Source of the DNA: Streptococcus sanguinis
Lineage (GTDB): Bacteria; Bacillota; Bacilli; Lactobacillales; Streptococcaceae
Assembly: GCF_019929225.1 (NCBI RefSeq)
Contig: NZ_JAHZPA010000001.1
Location: 390,805-454,804 of the forward strand
DNA length: 64,000 nt
Direction: 5' to 3'
This document shows positions 43,574 to 53,430 of this stretch, in pieces. Below the pieces are notes generated by a model. That model had not been told where the DNA came from. It did not search any database and saw only the letters and a program-made list of their open reading frames with translations. The stretch's first letter is position 1; every line of letters begins with the position of its first letter. Position numbers and translations under genes: made by a program.

Positions 43574-44506
43574 ATGAAAAAATCACGTATCTTGGACGGA
43601 GTCAATCAAGCTCGCTTTGTCCCTCCTTATATTTTGTCTCTTTTTCTGGCGATTGTTTTTGTGCAAGGAGGACAGCAGTTGGCTTATTTGGCTTTGGAGC
43701 CAATTTCTGCTTTCCTAAGTCTTATGCTAGGTTTCTTGGGGCAAGGCGGATTCTTTGAAATCTTCTTCAATTTTGCCCTGCCTTTTCTTTTGTTTAGCTT
43801 TGTTTTTATGATACTGGTTCTCTTTCTCTGGGTGCGCTGGGCTGAAGGACGACCGCTCGCGACTCTGGGCTTTGTTAAAAAAGGAAGCTTGGTGGAGTTA
43901 GTCAAAGGATTGACAGTAGGTTTTCTCCTCTTTAGTCTAGTCGCTCTGCTTATGCTGTTGAGCGGAGCTGTCTCTTTCGAATGGGGACAGCTGACGCTGG
44001 AACCTTTCCTCTATATCTTGATTTTGCTTCCGCTTTGGATGATTCAGGGCGGGGCAGAAGAGCTAGTGACAAGGGCTTGGCTTCTGCCAGTTTCAGTCAA
44101 AAAGACCAACTTGCCCATCGGTTTGCTGACTTCAAGCCTGCTCTTTGCCCTCTTGCACCTAGGCAATCCAGATATTGGTATTCTTTCCATTCTTAACATT
44201 GCCTTATTTGGGCTCTTTGCAAGTCTCTATCTGCTCCGGACGGACAATGTCTGGGGGATTATAGGACTTCATACTGCTTGGAACTTTACCCAAGGAAATA
44301 TCTATGGTTTCAGCGTTAGTGGTACTGGCGTTGACGCGGCAGTCCTGAACTTTATTCCAAAGTCAGAATGGAGCTGGTTGACTGGTGGAGCTTTCGGCGC
44401 TGAAGCCTCTGTTTTCAGCTCGCTCATTCTCTTGTTAGCCGTGCTTTACTTGCTTATCAAGATGAAAAAAGACGGTAGTTTGACTGAGTTAGTGGGGAAG
44501 ATGTAG
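43574..44506 (+). CDS. CPBP family intramembrane metalloprotease, left flank of LXG island 2
   Basis: A 310-residue polytopic protein with the CPBP motif G-G-A-E162-E163-L-V-T-R167, then L-L-H-L-G-N and L-H-T-A-W-N-F-T-Q-G-N, giving the Glu/His metal site. It is a close paralogue of the gene at 47860-48807; both begin R-x-L-D and share Q-G-N-I-Y-G and G-G-A-F-G-A-E near the end. The LXG cassette lies between them. Start after ATGAGGTTCTT. Confidence 0.83.
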   Translation: MKKSRILDGVNQARFVPPYILSLFLAIVFVQGGQQLAYLALEPISAFLSLMLGFLGQGGFFEIFFNFALPFLLFSFVFMILVLFLWVRWAEGRPLATLGFVKKGSLVELVKGLTVGFLLFSLVALLMLLSGAVSFEWGQLTLEPFLYILILLPLWMIQGGAEELVTRAWLLPVSVKKTNLPIGLLTSSLLFALLHLGNPDIGILSILNIALFGLFASLYLLRTDNVWGIIGLHTAWNFTQGNIYGFSVSGTGVDAAVLNFIPKSEWSWLTGGAFGAEASVFSSLILLLAVLYLLIKMKKDGSLTELVGKM

Positions 44507-44592
44507 AAACAGTGTTAAAATAAAGAGCAGTTTTATTTTGCCTAATAATATGCTAGAATTGGGTTATAAAAGTAAATTTGAGGGAAGAGTCA

Positions 44593-44886
44593 ATGAAAGA
44601 AATTAAAAGCGATATTTTGATCGTTCAACAATTAGCGTCAGCTATGAAGAATGGAGGAGATGCCCTAGCTAGTGTTTCAAATGCTTCTAAGGATGAAAAG
44701 ACTAAACTTTTGGGAAATGATTCTGCGCATCATGCAATAGATCTTTCTCAAAGTAAAGCCAAGGATATTTCGTTGGCCATTCAATCAGCTTGCACTAATA
44801 TTAAAAGTGTGGCTGAGCAATTTCAAGCAGTTGATGAGGATAGTGTTGGAAGGTTTCGTTTAATTGAAGGACAGAATCGTGAATAA
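44593..44886 (+). CDS. LXG-associated small partner 1 (Lap1-like), island 2
   Basis: A 97-residue helical protein related in layout to the 11564 gene, with S-D-I-L-I-V-Q-Q and a C-terminal V-D-E-D-S-V-G-R-F. I start at ATG 44593 after GAGGGAAGAGTCA rather than at the upstream TTG. It belongs to the TIGR04197/DUF3130 group by context and size. Its stop overlaps the next start by 8 bases. Confidence 0.7.
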   Translation: MKEIKSDILIVQQLASAMKNGGDALASVSNASKDEKTKLLGNDSAHHAIDLSQSKAKDISLAIQSACTNIKSVAEQFQAVDEDSVGRFRLIEGQNRE

Positions 44887-45238
44887 AGAGAAGAGACTTG
44901 ATGAACTGAGAGAAAAGGAAGCGGGCTTGTTTTTGCAGGAGGAAAGACTGCTGCGGGAAAAAAGATTGTTGGAGAACCAAAAAGAAAATTTCGATTGGTA
45001 TCGTTCAGAAGCGCAAACTCAACTTTGGGATTCATTCGAGTCTTATCCCTCTTCCAGAATTTTTTTTGAACAGTTATATTCAGAAGCGTTTCATGAATCG
45101 AATATTGTTTCTGAGAGTTTTTTAGATGATTTGGATGAGATTAACCTTCAAAAGCGTAAGCTAGAAGATGATTTGAATGACATTTATCATGAACGTATCA
45201 GAATCAATCAAACGGAGGATAAAGTAGATGGGAATTGA
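44879..45238 (+). CDS. LXG-associated small partner 2 (Lap2-like), island 2
   Basis: A 119-residue coiled-coil protein, same length as the island 1 counterpart. The start is GTG 44879, with GAAGGA seven bases before; an upstream TTG lacks a ribosome site. Rich in charged heptads over residues 1-45 and 85-115. It overlaps the toxin start by 11 bases. Confidence 0.7.
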   Translation: MNKEKRLDELREKEAGLFLQEERLLREKRLLENQKENFDWYRSEAQTQLWDSFESYPSSRIFFEQLYSEAFHESNIVSESFLDDLDEINLQKRKLEDDLNDIYHERIRINQTEDKVDGN

Positions 45239-47120
45239 AGTTTATTGCGGAAGTTTAGATTCGCAAGTTGAGAGTACTACAGCTATGACTAAAAGCCAGT
45301 TGGATAGCTATAAAGAATTAGGAAATTCTCTCGAACAAGTGGAAAATTCGGTCTCGGACTTATCTGGTAAAGCTTATGATTCCTTTAGAGCTTTTATTAC
45401 CAGTGTCATTATTCCATTAAAAGAAACAGGAGTAGCATTGGCTGAAGCAACTCAGGCAGATGTTAAATCTCTTCCAAAGGAGTATCGTGCACAAGTTGCA
45501 GATGAGGATTTACAAGAGGATAAGCTAATAGAGGATATTCAGCATTATGACCAGCTTATTGCAGCCAATCAAGCTTCAATAGATACCATTGCAGCGAGCA
45601 AGTCAACTAGTTCGGGAAGTTTTCAGCGTTTACAGGGACTGCAGAAACTTGGAGATACCTATTCTGCAGCTCGAGATAAACTTCAAGAAAAATTAGATAA
45701 ACTCAGAGCTTTTAATGCTAGTTCTCCTGAAATATTTGGAGATATTGACGCTTTGGCGCAAGCAATTGATACTGGTGTGGGGCAGCTAGCCAGCTCTTGG
45801 GATGCTAATACAGGGACCTATAGTATTCCTGCAGATTTATCGTGGACGACCGTAGCGGGAGAACTAAAAGCAAATCGTGATTTTGCTAAGAAATATCAGA
45901 TTGAGCGACCACAAAATCTTTCATGGAAGGAATACAATTCTTATATCACGGGACTGCGCCAACAGGCTGAAGAGTTGAAGAAAGTTGATGGCTGGGATGA
46001 TGCGGCTGTAAAGAATTATATCAATCAGGTTAAATCAAGCACAGCAAAACTTCAGACAGGCCAAGAGTTCTACAATAAACGTGACGAACTATATGCTCAA
46101 ACAAAGGAAGTAGGATCTGACGTCTACACAGGCATGTATGCAGCAAGTAAGATGAGTTCCAGAGAAAAATTAGAATTAGTTCTCAAACATTTAGGAGCTG
46201 AAGTAGATGAACATAATTTCATGCATTTAACCAGTGCTACTCATAAATTTTCTGATAAAATGTCACCTCATGGAGACTTTTTGATGTATTTTAGAAAAGA
46301 TGTAATTTTGACTTTTAAGGATAAATCGCTTAAGGAAGATAAATCTGGCTTAGGTCAACAAATTCACCTGTTCCGCTATTATCTTGATCGTCAAGCAATT
46401 TATTATATTCGAAATAACTATGAGGGTGCTAGTGATTATGAAAAGCTTTTGGCGTACGGTGAAGAGCAAGGGCTTACTTTTGATTATACTACGGGAGCTA
46501 ACTATCATAATCGTTATGATAAAGATACAGATGTTTTCAGACGTCCTTACAATATGAAAGTTCAAGTTCCTCAAGAAAGCACTGTTAATCCAAAAAAAGG
46601 TTTCAATAATGCTCGAATGGTTGAATTTATTGTGAATCTCGAAACAGGAGAATTTGAGACACAGTGGGATGCCTATGATCAGCATAAGCTACCTAATGGT
46701 AGATATGATTCCAATCCAGAACATTATACTCATGATGAATTGCATGAAATTGCTAATACAGAGTCCTTTAACTACGGTCCGTCAAAAGGGAATAATGACG
46801 CAGTCACTGGAATTTATGCTGACCAACATAATAGATTGGATGTTACACAGCCAGCAGACTCTGAACTCAGGCAAAAAGCTAAGAGTATCTTCAAATCTGA
46901 AGAAGATTTGGACAAAAAGGGCGGTCAGTATGCAGATATTGTAAAAGGAGGAGGACATAAAGATTATGAAGCTTGGCAAGAAAGAACAAAGGGTATGTCC
47001 GAAGATGAAAAAGTGGCAGAGTATAATAAATATAAAGAGTATGCTAGTGGTATCAAGCCTAGTAATCGTGGTTATTATGGTTACAGTCGTAGCAAACAAT
47101 ATCAAAAAGACCACAAGTGA
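45228..47120 (+). CDS. LXG-domain type VII toxin with DUF3114-like C-terminal domain
   Basis: A 630-residue protein with an N-terminal LXG domain (about 1-200, L-S-G at 45-47) and a C-terminal domain different from the island 1 toxin. The region from about 305 to 520 contains H-N-F-M-H-L-T-S-A-T-H-K-F, F-R-K-D-V and H-L-F-R-Y-Y-L-D-R-Q-A-I-Y-Y, which I associate from memory with DUF3114. Its activity is not known. Residues 575-630 are highly charged and overlap the next gene in another frame. The start follows AAACGGAGGATAAAGTAG. Confidence 0.78.
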   Translation: MGIEVYCGSLDSQVESTTAMTKSQLDSYKELGNSLEQVENSVSDLSGKAYDSFRAFITSVIIPLKETGVALAEATQADVKSLPKEYRAQVADEDLQEDKLIEDIQHYDQLIAANQASIDTIAASKSTSSGSFQRLQGLQKLGDTYSAARDKLQEKLDKLRAFNASSPEIFGDIDALAQAIDTGVGQLASSWDANTGTYSIPADLSWTTVAGELKANRDFAKKYQIERPQNLSWKEYNSYITGLRQQAEELKKVDGWDDAAVKNYINQVKSSTAKLQTGQEFYNKRDELYAQTKEVGSDVYTGMYAASKMSSREKLELVLKHLGAEVDEHNFMHLTSATHKFSDKMSPHGDFLMYFRKDVILTFKDKSLKEDKSGLGQQIHLFRYYLDRQAIYYIRNNYEGASDYEKLLAYGEEQGLTFDYTTGANYHNRYDKDTDVFRRPYNMKVQVPQESTVNPKKGFNNARMVEFIVNLETGEFETQWDAYDQHKLPNGRYDSNPEHYTHDELHEIANTESFNYGPSKGNNDAVTGIYADQHNRLDVTQPADSELRQKAKSIFKSEEDLDKKGGQYADIVKGGGHKDYEAWQERTKGMSEDEKVAEYNKYKEYASGIKPSNRGYYGYSRSKQYQKDHK

Positions 47121-47691
47121 TGCATATTCAATCTTAATGAATAAAAGATTTGTTTTTGTTAAAAGCATGTCAGATATTGAGGCAAACAATGATTTTGGAA
47201 CAGGATTTGATTTAAAAAATAAAGAGTTTTACTATTTTCATGGAGCTGCGATTAAAGACAACAAACTGTTTGGGGGGAGTAGTAAATATGAAGCTAAGGA
47301 ATATTATGAAAGAGCGTTAAATAATGAAATATCCTCAATTCTTCTTAATTTAAATGTTAGACCTGATGAAATAAAAAAATCAAACTATCAAATTACCCGC
47401 TCACCTGAATCACTAGTGAATAAATCTTTATTAGAAGAAAAATATCCACCCGAATTTGAGTTACAATACATCTACAGGGAAGAAGATCAGTTTTCAAAGG
47501 TGCGCATCACATACAACAAAGATTTTCTGCCAACTAAGATAGAATGGTATTACAAAGGCGATGAAGGGCTTAAATGGTATACTTGGCGGACTTATTCTTA
47601 TCCCTTCAAGAATAAGGCGGAATTTGATAAACGGTTAGACGAAGAAATAACAAACATTGAAGAGATTACTAGAGAAAACGAAGGGGACTGA
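46966..47691 (+). CDS. Membrane-anchored protein, putative immunity for the island 2 toxin
   Basis: From ATG 46966 this is 241 residues: a basic start, one membrane helix near 27-45 and an outward domain of about 190 residues. The helix is coded inside the toxin gene in another frame. Possible starts are 46966 (AGGAGGAGG 11 bases upstream), 47008 and 47044; all overlap the toxin by 77-155 bases. No family recognised. Position directly after the toxin and topology suggest immunity outside the membrane. Confidence 0.65.
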   Translation: MKLGKKEQRVCPKMKKWQSIINIKSMLVVSSLVIVVIMVTVVANNIKKTTSDAYSILMNKRFVFVKSMSDIEANNDFGTGFDLKNKEFYYFHGAAIKDNKLFGGSSKYEAKEYYERALNNEISSILLNLNVRPDEIKKSNYQITRSPESLVNKSLLEEKYPPEFELQYIYREEDQFSKVRITYNKDFLPTKIEWYYKGDEGLKWYTWRTYSYPFKNKAEFDKRLDEEITNIEEITRENEGD

Positions 47692-47859
47692 TAGATTTTT
47701 CTAATTTATTATTTAGTAATATAGCGTCAATGGGTGAGGAACTGAAAAGACTTAGATTATTGAAGTTGATAAGACAACTAAAATGGTTCAGACCGTTCTC
47801 TTTTGCTCACCCTAAAATAATATGCTATAATAAATTAAAATGAGGAAAGGAATAATTAT

Positions 47860-48807
47860 ATGTTTAAATATCGTATGTTGGATGATATCAAGCAATCGCG
47901 TTATATTCCGCCGATTTGGTTGGCTATCTTGATTGCTATTGGTTTTGTTTATGTAGGTCGTTTTGCTGGAATGTTCGGAATGTTTCCGATTGGGCTTGTT
48001 ATTGGTATTTTGTTCCGTGCGACAAACCCCGCTGGAGGCCAAACAGCACTTATGGAATTTTTCCGTCATTATAGTCTATTTTTTGAACTATTTACTTTCT
48101 TTTTTATCGCTCTTACTGTCTTTCTCTGGGTTCGATATCGTGAGAAGCGTCCTTTTTCTGGTCTGGGATTTTATAAGCAAGACTGGTTCAAAAATCTCCT
48201 TAAAGGCTTCCTTATTGGAGCCGTTCAGTTTTCACTGGTTGTTGTCTTGCTCTTGGTAACGGGGACAGGCAGTCTGAAACTAGGTCAGCTTAACTTGCAG
48301 TCTTTGATTTTTGTTGTAGCTATCATTCCTTTCTGGATTCTCCAAGGTGGGACAGAAGAGCTAGTGACGCGTGGTTGGCTCTTTCCAGCCGTTAGCGCTA
48401 AGTCAAATATCTTCATTGGTATCTTGATTTCTAGTGCTCTATTCGGGGCACTGCACCTCTTTAACCCTGGTGTGACCGTTCTTTCTATTGTCAATATAAT
48501 ACTAGACGGTATCTTTGCTTGTTTCCTTATGCTCAAGTATGACAATATGTGGGTACTGGCTGGTATGCACGGCGCTTGGAATTTTGTGCAAGGAAATATC
48601 TATGGTATTCAGGTCAGTGGTCAAGGAGCATCTACCTCAATCTTGAACTATAGCTCGCAATCTTCTGTGGATTTTCTGTCTGGTGGAGCGTTTGGAGCTG
48701 AAGGATCTATTTTTGCCAGTATCGTCCTGATTGGCTGCATTGCCTATCTTTACTGGTCACTAAAGAAAGAAAATCGCCTGCCTCAAGCACTGATATTTAA
48801 GAAATAA
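47860..48807 (+). CDS. CPBP family intramembrane metalloprotease, right flank of LXG island 2
   Basis: A 315-residue paralogue of the 43574 gene with G-G-T-E-E-L-V-T-R-G-W, A-L-H-L-F-N-P and M-H-G-A-W-N-F-V-Q-G-N. Seven or eight membrane segments. The start follows AGGAAAGGAATAATTAT. A terminator follows the stop and closes the island. Confidence 0.83.
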   Translation: MFKYRMLDDIKQSRYIPPIWLAILIAIGFVYVGRFAGMFGMFPIGLVIGILFRATNPAGGQTALMEFFRHYSLFFELFTFFFIALTVFLWVRYREKRPFSGLGFYKQDWFKNLLKGFLIGAVQFSLVVVLLLVTGTGSLKLGQLNLQSLIFVVAIIPFWILQGGTEELVTRGWLFPAVSAKSNIFIGILISSALFGALHLFNPGVTVLSIVNIILDGIFACFLMLKYDNMWVLAGMHGAWNFVQGNIYGIQVSGQGASTSILNYSSQSSVDFLSGGAFGAEGSIFASIVLIGCIAYLYWSLKKENRLPQALIFKK

Positions 48808-48814
48808 CCATTTC

Positions 48815-48837
48815 GCCCAGTTGAGCTGGGCTTTTTT
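48815..48837 (+). terminator. Terminator after the CPBP gene
   Basis: GCCCAG, TTGAG loop, CTGGGC, then six T. Confidence 0.88.
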
Positions 48838-48931
48838 CATGTTTTTTAACGAGAGGTGTGACAAGAGACAGACGATGGTAGAAGCGTGGCCATTCTACCT
48901 ACACCCAAATCCAGAGAAAATAGGGCAAATA

Positions 48932-48940
48932 TGGTAAAAT
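48932..48940 (+). promoter_or_regulatory. Extended -10 promoter for uvrB
   Basis: TGGTAAAAT ends 28 bases before the uvrB start. No SOS-type box is evident. Confidence 0.45.
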
Positions 48941-48968
48941 GATAGAAGCACAATTTAAGGAATAAAAG

Positions 48969-50957
48969 ATGATTAACAGAATAACAGATAATAAATTTGA
49001 ATTGGTTTCTAAGTACGAGCCTTCAGGAGACCAGCCCCAAGCTATCGAGCAGCTAGTGGACAATATTGAGGGGGGCGAGAAGGCCCAGATTCTTATGGGG
49101 GCAACTGGTACTGGTAAGACTTATACCATGAGTCAGGTTATCGCTCGGGTCAACAAGCCGACTCTGGTTATTGCCCATAATAAAACTCTGGCTGGCCAGC
49201 TTTATGGTGAGTTCAAGGAGTTCTTTCCTAATAACGCGGTGGAATACTTCGTTTCCTACTATGATTACTACCAGCCTGAGGCCTATGTGCCTTCCAGCGA
49301 TACTTATATCGAAAAGGATAGCTCGGTCAATGACGAGATTGATAAGCTCCGTCACTCAGCGACATCTGCCCTCTTGGAGCGGAATGATGTGATTGTCGTG
49401 GCTTCGGTCTCTTGTATCTATGGTCTGGGATCGCCTAAGGAATACTCCGATAGTGTGGTTAGCCTGCGTCCTGGACTAGAGATTTCTCGTGACAAGCTGC
49501 TTAATGATTTGGTTGATATCCAGTTTGAGCGCAATGACATTGACTTTCAGCGGGGGAAATTCCGTGTTCGTGGCGATGTGGTGGAGATTTTCCCAGCTTC
49601 TCGGGATGAGCATGCCTTTCGGGTAGAGTTTTTCGGAGATGAGATTGACCGGATTCGTGAGGTTGAAGCCTTGACAGGTCGAGTCTTGGGCGAGGTGGAC
49701 CATTTGGCCATCTTCCCAGCCACTCACTTCGTGACCAATGAAGACCACATGGAGGTAGCCATTGCTAAGATTCAGGCCGAGCTGGAGGAGCAGCTGGCTA
49801 TCTTTGAGAAGGAAGGCAAGCTTCTGGAAGCCCAGCGCTTGAAGCAGCGCACGGAGTACGATATCGAAATGCTGCGCGAGATGGGCTATACGAATGGAGT
49901 TGAGAACTATTCTCGCCATATGGATGGTCGGAGCGAAGGAGAGCCGCCTTATACCCTTCTGGACTTTTTCCCTGATGACTTCTTGATTATGATTGATGAG
50001 AGTCACATGACCATGGGACAGATTCGCGGTATGTACAATGGTGACCGCTCTCGTAAGGAGATGCTGGTTAATTATGGTTTCCGCCTGCCGTCTGCTCTAG
50101 ACAACCGTCCGCTGCGCCGGGAGGAGTTTGAGAGCCATGTTCACCAGATTGTCTATGTATCGGCTACGCCGGGCGACTATGAAAATGAACAGACGGATAC
50201 GGTTATCGAGCAGATTATCCGGCCGACAGGGCTTCTGGATCCAGAAGTGGAAGTCCGCCCAACTATGGGGCAGATTGATGATCTCTTAGGTGAAATTACT
50301 GCGCGTGCGGAGAAGAATGAGCGGACCTTTATCACAACCTTGACCAAGAAGATGGCGGAAGACTTGACGGACTACTTCAAGGAAATGGGTGTCAAGGTCA
50401 AGTATATGCACTCGGACATCAAGACGCTGGAGCGGACCGAGATTATCCGTGATTTGCGCTTGGGTGTCTTTGACGTTCTGGTTGGGATTAACCTGCTGCG
50501 CGAGGGAATCGATGTTCCTGAGGTTAGTCTGGTGGCAATTCTTGATGCAGACAAGGAAGGCTTCCTCCGCAACGAGCGTGGTCTGATCCAGACTATTGGC
50601 CGGGCAGCCCGCAACAGTGAGGGGCATGTGATTATGTATGCGGACACTATGACCCAGTCCATGCAGCGAGCTATCGATGAAACTGCCCGCCGTCGGGCAA
50701 TCCAGATGGCTTATAATGAAGAGCACGGCATTGTACCGCAGACCATCAAGAAAGAAATCCGTGACCTAATCAGTGTGACCAAGGCTGCCCTGCCAGACAA
50801 GGACGAAACTGTCGAAATTGAAAGCCTCAATAAGCAAGAGCGCAAGGACATGATCAGGAAACTGGAAGGCCAAATGCAAGAAGCTGCCGGACTTCTCGAC
50901 TTCGAACTGGCCGCACAGATTCGCGATATGATTCTGGAAATAAAGGCGATGGATTGA
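48969..50957 (+). CDS. uvrB: UvrABC system protein B
   Basis: A 662-residue nucleotide excision repair helicase: Walker [10 protein letters not shown] near 45, the beta-hairpin [10 protein letters not shown] near 95, Walker B M-I-D-E-S-H, helicase motif [10 protein letters not shown], and the C-terminal UVR domain (about 625-660) that contacts UvrC. It loads at damage with UvrA and prepares UvrC incision. The start follows AAGGAATAAAAG. Confidence 0.97.
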   Translation: MINRITDNKFELVSKYEPSGDQPQAIEQLVDNIEGGEKAQILMGATGTGKTYTMSQVIARVNKPTLVIAHNKTLAGQLYGEFKEFFPNNAVEYFVSYYDYYQPEAYVPSSDTYIEKDSSVNDEIDKLRHSATSALLERNDVIVVASVSCIYGLGSPKEYSDSVVSLRPGLEISRDKLLNDLVDIQFERNDIDFQRGKFRVRGDVVEIFPASRDEHAFRVEFFGDEIDRIREVEALTGRVLGEVDHLAIFPATHFVTNEDHMEVAIAKIQAELEEQLAIFEKEGKLLEAQRLKQRTEYDIEMLREMGYTNGVENYSRHMDGRSEGEPPYTLLDFFPDDFLIMIDESHMTMGQIRGMYNGDRSRKEMLVNYGFRLPSALDNRPLRREEFESHVHQIVYVSATPGDYENEQTDTVIEQIIRPTGLLDPEVEVRPTMGQIDDLLGEITARAEKNERTFITTLTKKMAEDLTDYFKEMGVKVKYMHSDIKTLERTEIIRDLRLGVFDVLVGINLLREGIDVPEVSLVAILDADKEGFLRNERGLIQTIGRAARNSEGHVIMYADTMTQSMQRAIDETARRRAIQMAYNEEHGIVPQTIKKEIRDLISVTKAALPDKDETVEIESLNKQERKDMIRKLEGQMQEAAGLLDFELAAQIRDMILEIKAMD

Positions 50958-50976
50958 AATTTTAGAAGGAGATAAA

Positions 50977-52842
50977 ATGAAAGAGTTAAATTATTTTTCA
51001 GGTGAATTTAATACAAATGAATTACGAAAATATTTTAATTCTTTAGATAATAAAGAACTGAAATATGAAATTGGAAACTTTGTATATCAATATTTACATT
51101 TATCTGAAGAAGAACAATTAAAATATGTTGACCATGTTTGTTATGTTTGTAGTAATTTTGAAGCGAAAATTGATAAAACGATAGAAAAAAAGATTTTAGA
51201 GACTCTAAATAAAATATTATCAAAAACTCCACAAACATATAGTTGGTATGAAATCTTTTACTATTTATCTATTCTTTATAATTATCTATATCTTACCAAA
51301 GAATACGAAGAATATTCTATATTTTTTGAAAACGAGAGTTGTTTTTTTAAAATTCTTGATCTAGTATTAAAAGATAATCTAGAGAAAAGTAAAATAATTT
51401 ATTCTGATTTACTTTCAGTTTTTGTTAAACTATTCGAACAGAACAGTTTACCAGAAGAAAAAAGAATTTATTTTGAAAGTAAATTAGAACAGTTCATCAG
51501 CTTTATATTTGAAAATAATGATTTTGAAAATAATGATTTTGAACATATTATATTTTGGTATTTTGAATTAGAACAGTTTATTTCAATTTTTCAAAATGAC
51601 CACTTAAAATTGATAAATGACCATTTTATGGAGAATCCTCAATCTGCAAATGTTGGTGAATATCTAGATTTTGTATCAAGGCATTTTGATGATATAATTG
51701 AAGAATCGATTGATGTTGTTCGAAAGATAGCAAAAGAAAACGATTCTGATATAATTCGAGATCAAGCAATTAAATTAGTTAAAATGTATGATGAGCGTAA
51801 TAGTAGTGATGAAGGCGCTATTTTAAAAAAGGAGAGTGATTCTGGATTTATACTGTCTGAAAATTACAAGGAACTTTTGAATCAAGCAGAAGCTATTATT
51901 GATGATATTCGTTCTAATTTGACTATTGCTTCTAAAGATTTAAAAACAATCGGCTCTTTTGGACATTATACTAAGATTGATACTTTAACAAATTTTCTTA
52001 TAAAAGCAGACTGGAAAAATGAAAATAATTCTGAAACTCAACCTCCATTTTTACGACTTACTAATCTAAAACAGTTAAACGATCCAATGGAAGGAAGGGC
52101 AATACACGATTATTTGGGTATTGATAATACATTTTTCCATAACTATCAAACTTCCAATGTGTTTATATCTTCCTTAACTGTAGTTTCTGATAGCCTACCT
52201 ATGTGGAAAGAATACGCAGATTCATGTCAAGGAGCATTCCTTGAATATGACATGAGTTATCTTGAACATATTGTTGCTCATAAATCTATTGAATTTGTTA
52301 AAATTCATTACTTAGATTTGAATTCTGGCGCTAAAGATGAATCAGATGTTGGTAAAGCTCTAGATATTCTAAAACAAATTTTTGAAAAAATGCAAGAGTT
52401 TGAAGGTGAAACTCCACTAAGTGACTTGGCGGAAAAATTAAAAAAGATTTCTTATCTTTTTAAAGTAAAAGATTACGAATATGAGATGGAGTATCGTATT
52501 CTAATCAATCTAGATGATACTTCTGTAAAAACACTTATTGAAAATCATAATAAAAGTTTAGATAAAAATAAAGATTTATTAAATGATAAATCCTTGAAGA
52601 AAGAAGATATTGGGTTAGAAATTTTTGATAAAGTTAACTATAACGATTTTAGGAAGTATATAGTATTAAGCCCTAAAGATAATGGCAGATACGATCTATT
52701 TGTATACATTAATCTGGCTCCTTTGAAATACTCAAAAGTCATTCTAGGTCCAAAGGTTACAGATGCAGACTATATTGCTCCTTATCTCAAACTTGCCAAT
52801 CCTGATATAGAGATAAAAAGTTCGAAAATTCCCTATCGTTAG
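50977..52842 (+). CDS. DUF2971 domain protein, AT-rich, possible defence or stress gene
   Basis: A 621-residue soluble protein. The C-terminal 290 residues carry DUF2971 features: G-H-Y-T near 329, R-L-T-N-L-K-Q-L-N-D-P near 365-376, S-L-P-M-W-K-E-Y-A-D at about 406 and E-M-E-Y-R-I near 500. The N-terminal 320 residues are helical and unrecognised, with an internal repeat F-E-N-N-D. Base composition is clearly more AT-rich than uvrB before it and the gene after it, suggesting transfer. DUF2971 proteins occur in defence-related settings, but a role is inference. Start follows AGAAGGAGATAAA. Confidence 0.72.
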   Translation: MKELNYFSGEFNTNELRKYFNSLDNKELKYEIGNFVYQYLHLSEEEQLKYVDHVCYVCSNFEAKIDKTIEKKILETLNKILSKTPQTYSWYEIFYYLSILYNYLYLTKEYEEYSIFFENESCFFKILDLVLKDNLEKSKIIYSDLLSVFVKLFEQNSLPEEKRIYFESKLEQFISFIFENNDFENNDFEHIIFWYFELEQFISIFQNDHLKLINDHFMENPQSANVGEYLDFVSRHFDDIIEESIDVVRKIAKENDSDIIRDQAIKLVKMYDERNSSDEGAILKKESDSGFILSENYKELLNQAEAIIDDIRSNLTIASKDLKTIGSFGHYTKIDTLTNFLIKADWKNENNSETQPPFLRLTNLKQLNDPMEGRAIHDYLGIDNTFFHNYQTSNVFISSLTVVSDSLPMWKEYADSCQGAFLEYDMSYLEHIVAHKSIEFVKIHYLDLNSGAKDESDVGKALDILKQIFEKMQEFEGETPLSDLAEKLKKISYLFKVKDYEYEMEYRILINLDDTSVKTLIENHNKSLDKNKDLLNDKSLKKEDIGLEIFDKVNYNDFRKYIVLSPKDNGRYDLFVYINLAPLKYSKVILGPKVTDADYIAPYLKLANPDIEIKSSKIPYR

Positions 52843-52884
52843 AGAAAATAACCATTTTTTAAACATACAAGCAAGGAGCATCAC

Positions 52885-53430
52885 ATGCGTTATGTACTTT
52901 TACTCCGCGGCATCAATGTCGGCGGGAAAAACAAGGTCGTTATGGCTGATTTGAAGAAAGATTTAGCTGGGTTGGGTTTTGAAAATCCAGTTTCCTACAT
53001 CAACAGCGGCAATCTTTTCTTTGATAGCGAGGAGCAGGAGGAGAGGATTCGGGAGATATTGTCGGCTTATTTCAGTCAGTCTTACGATTTCCCTCTGCCT
53101 TTCGTCCTTGTCAGCTCTACCATGCTTGAAAAAGAAAGAGCCAATCTGCCTACTTGGTGGCAGGATGAAACAGCCTTTCGGCGAGATGTTCTCTTTTATC
53201 TGCCGGAGACAGACAAGGAGAGCGTTCAAGAGCTGGCAGGCAGCTGGGCGAATGACAAGGAGCAACTGCATTTTGGGCAGACGGCTTTCTTTTATAGAAA
53301 TGCTGACCAAGCGGACTATCTCAAGTCCAACTATCATAAGAAACTGCTCAAGTCCAGTTTCTACAAGCAACTGACTATCCGAAACGGCAAGACTTTCCAG
53401 AAGATTGTGGAGTTGGTAAATGAAAAGTAA
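52885..53430 (+). CDS. DUF1697 family protein
   Basis: A 181-residue soluble protein with the family's opening L-L-R-G-I-N-V-G-G and Y-I-N-S-G-N-L-F-F near 37, and the C-terminal L-T-I-R-N-G-K-T-F. Function unknown. Start follows AGCAAGGAGCATCAC. Its stop overlaps the next gene by 11 bases. Base composition returns to normal here. Confidence 0.82.
   Translation: MRYVLLLRGINVGGKNKVVMADLKKDLAGLGFENPVSYINSGNLFFDSEEQEERIREILSAYFSQSYDFPLPFVLVSSTMLEKERANLPTWWQDETAFRRDVLFYLPETDKESVQELAGSWANDKEQLHFGQTAFFYRNADQADYLKSNYHKKLLKSSFYKQLTIRNGKTFQKIVELVNEK

Noticed and set aside
51510..51545. Short tandem repeat in the DUF2971 gene as a possible phase-variation site
   Set aside because: It is an in-frame doubling of about 15 bases; unit changes would not switch the frame.
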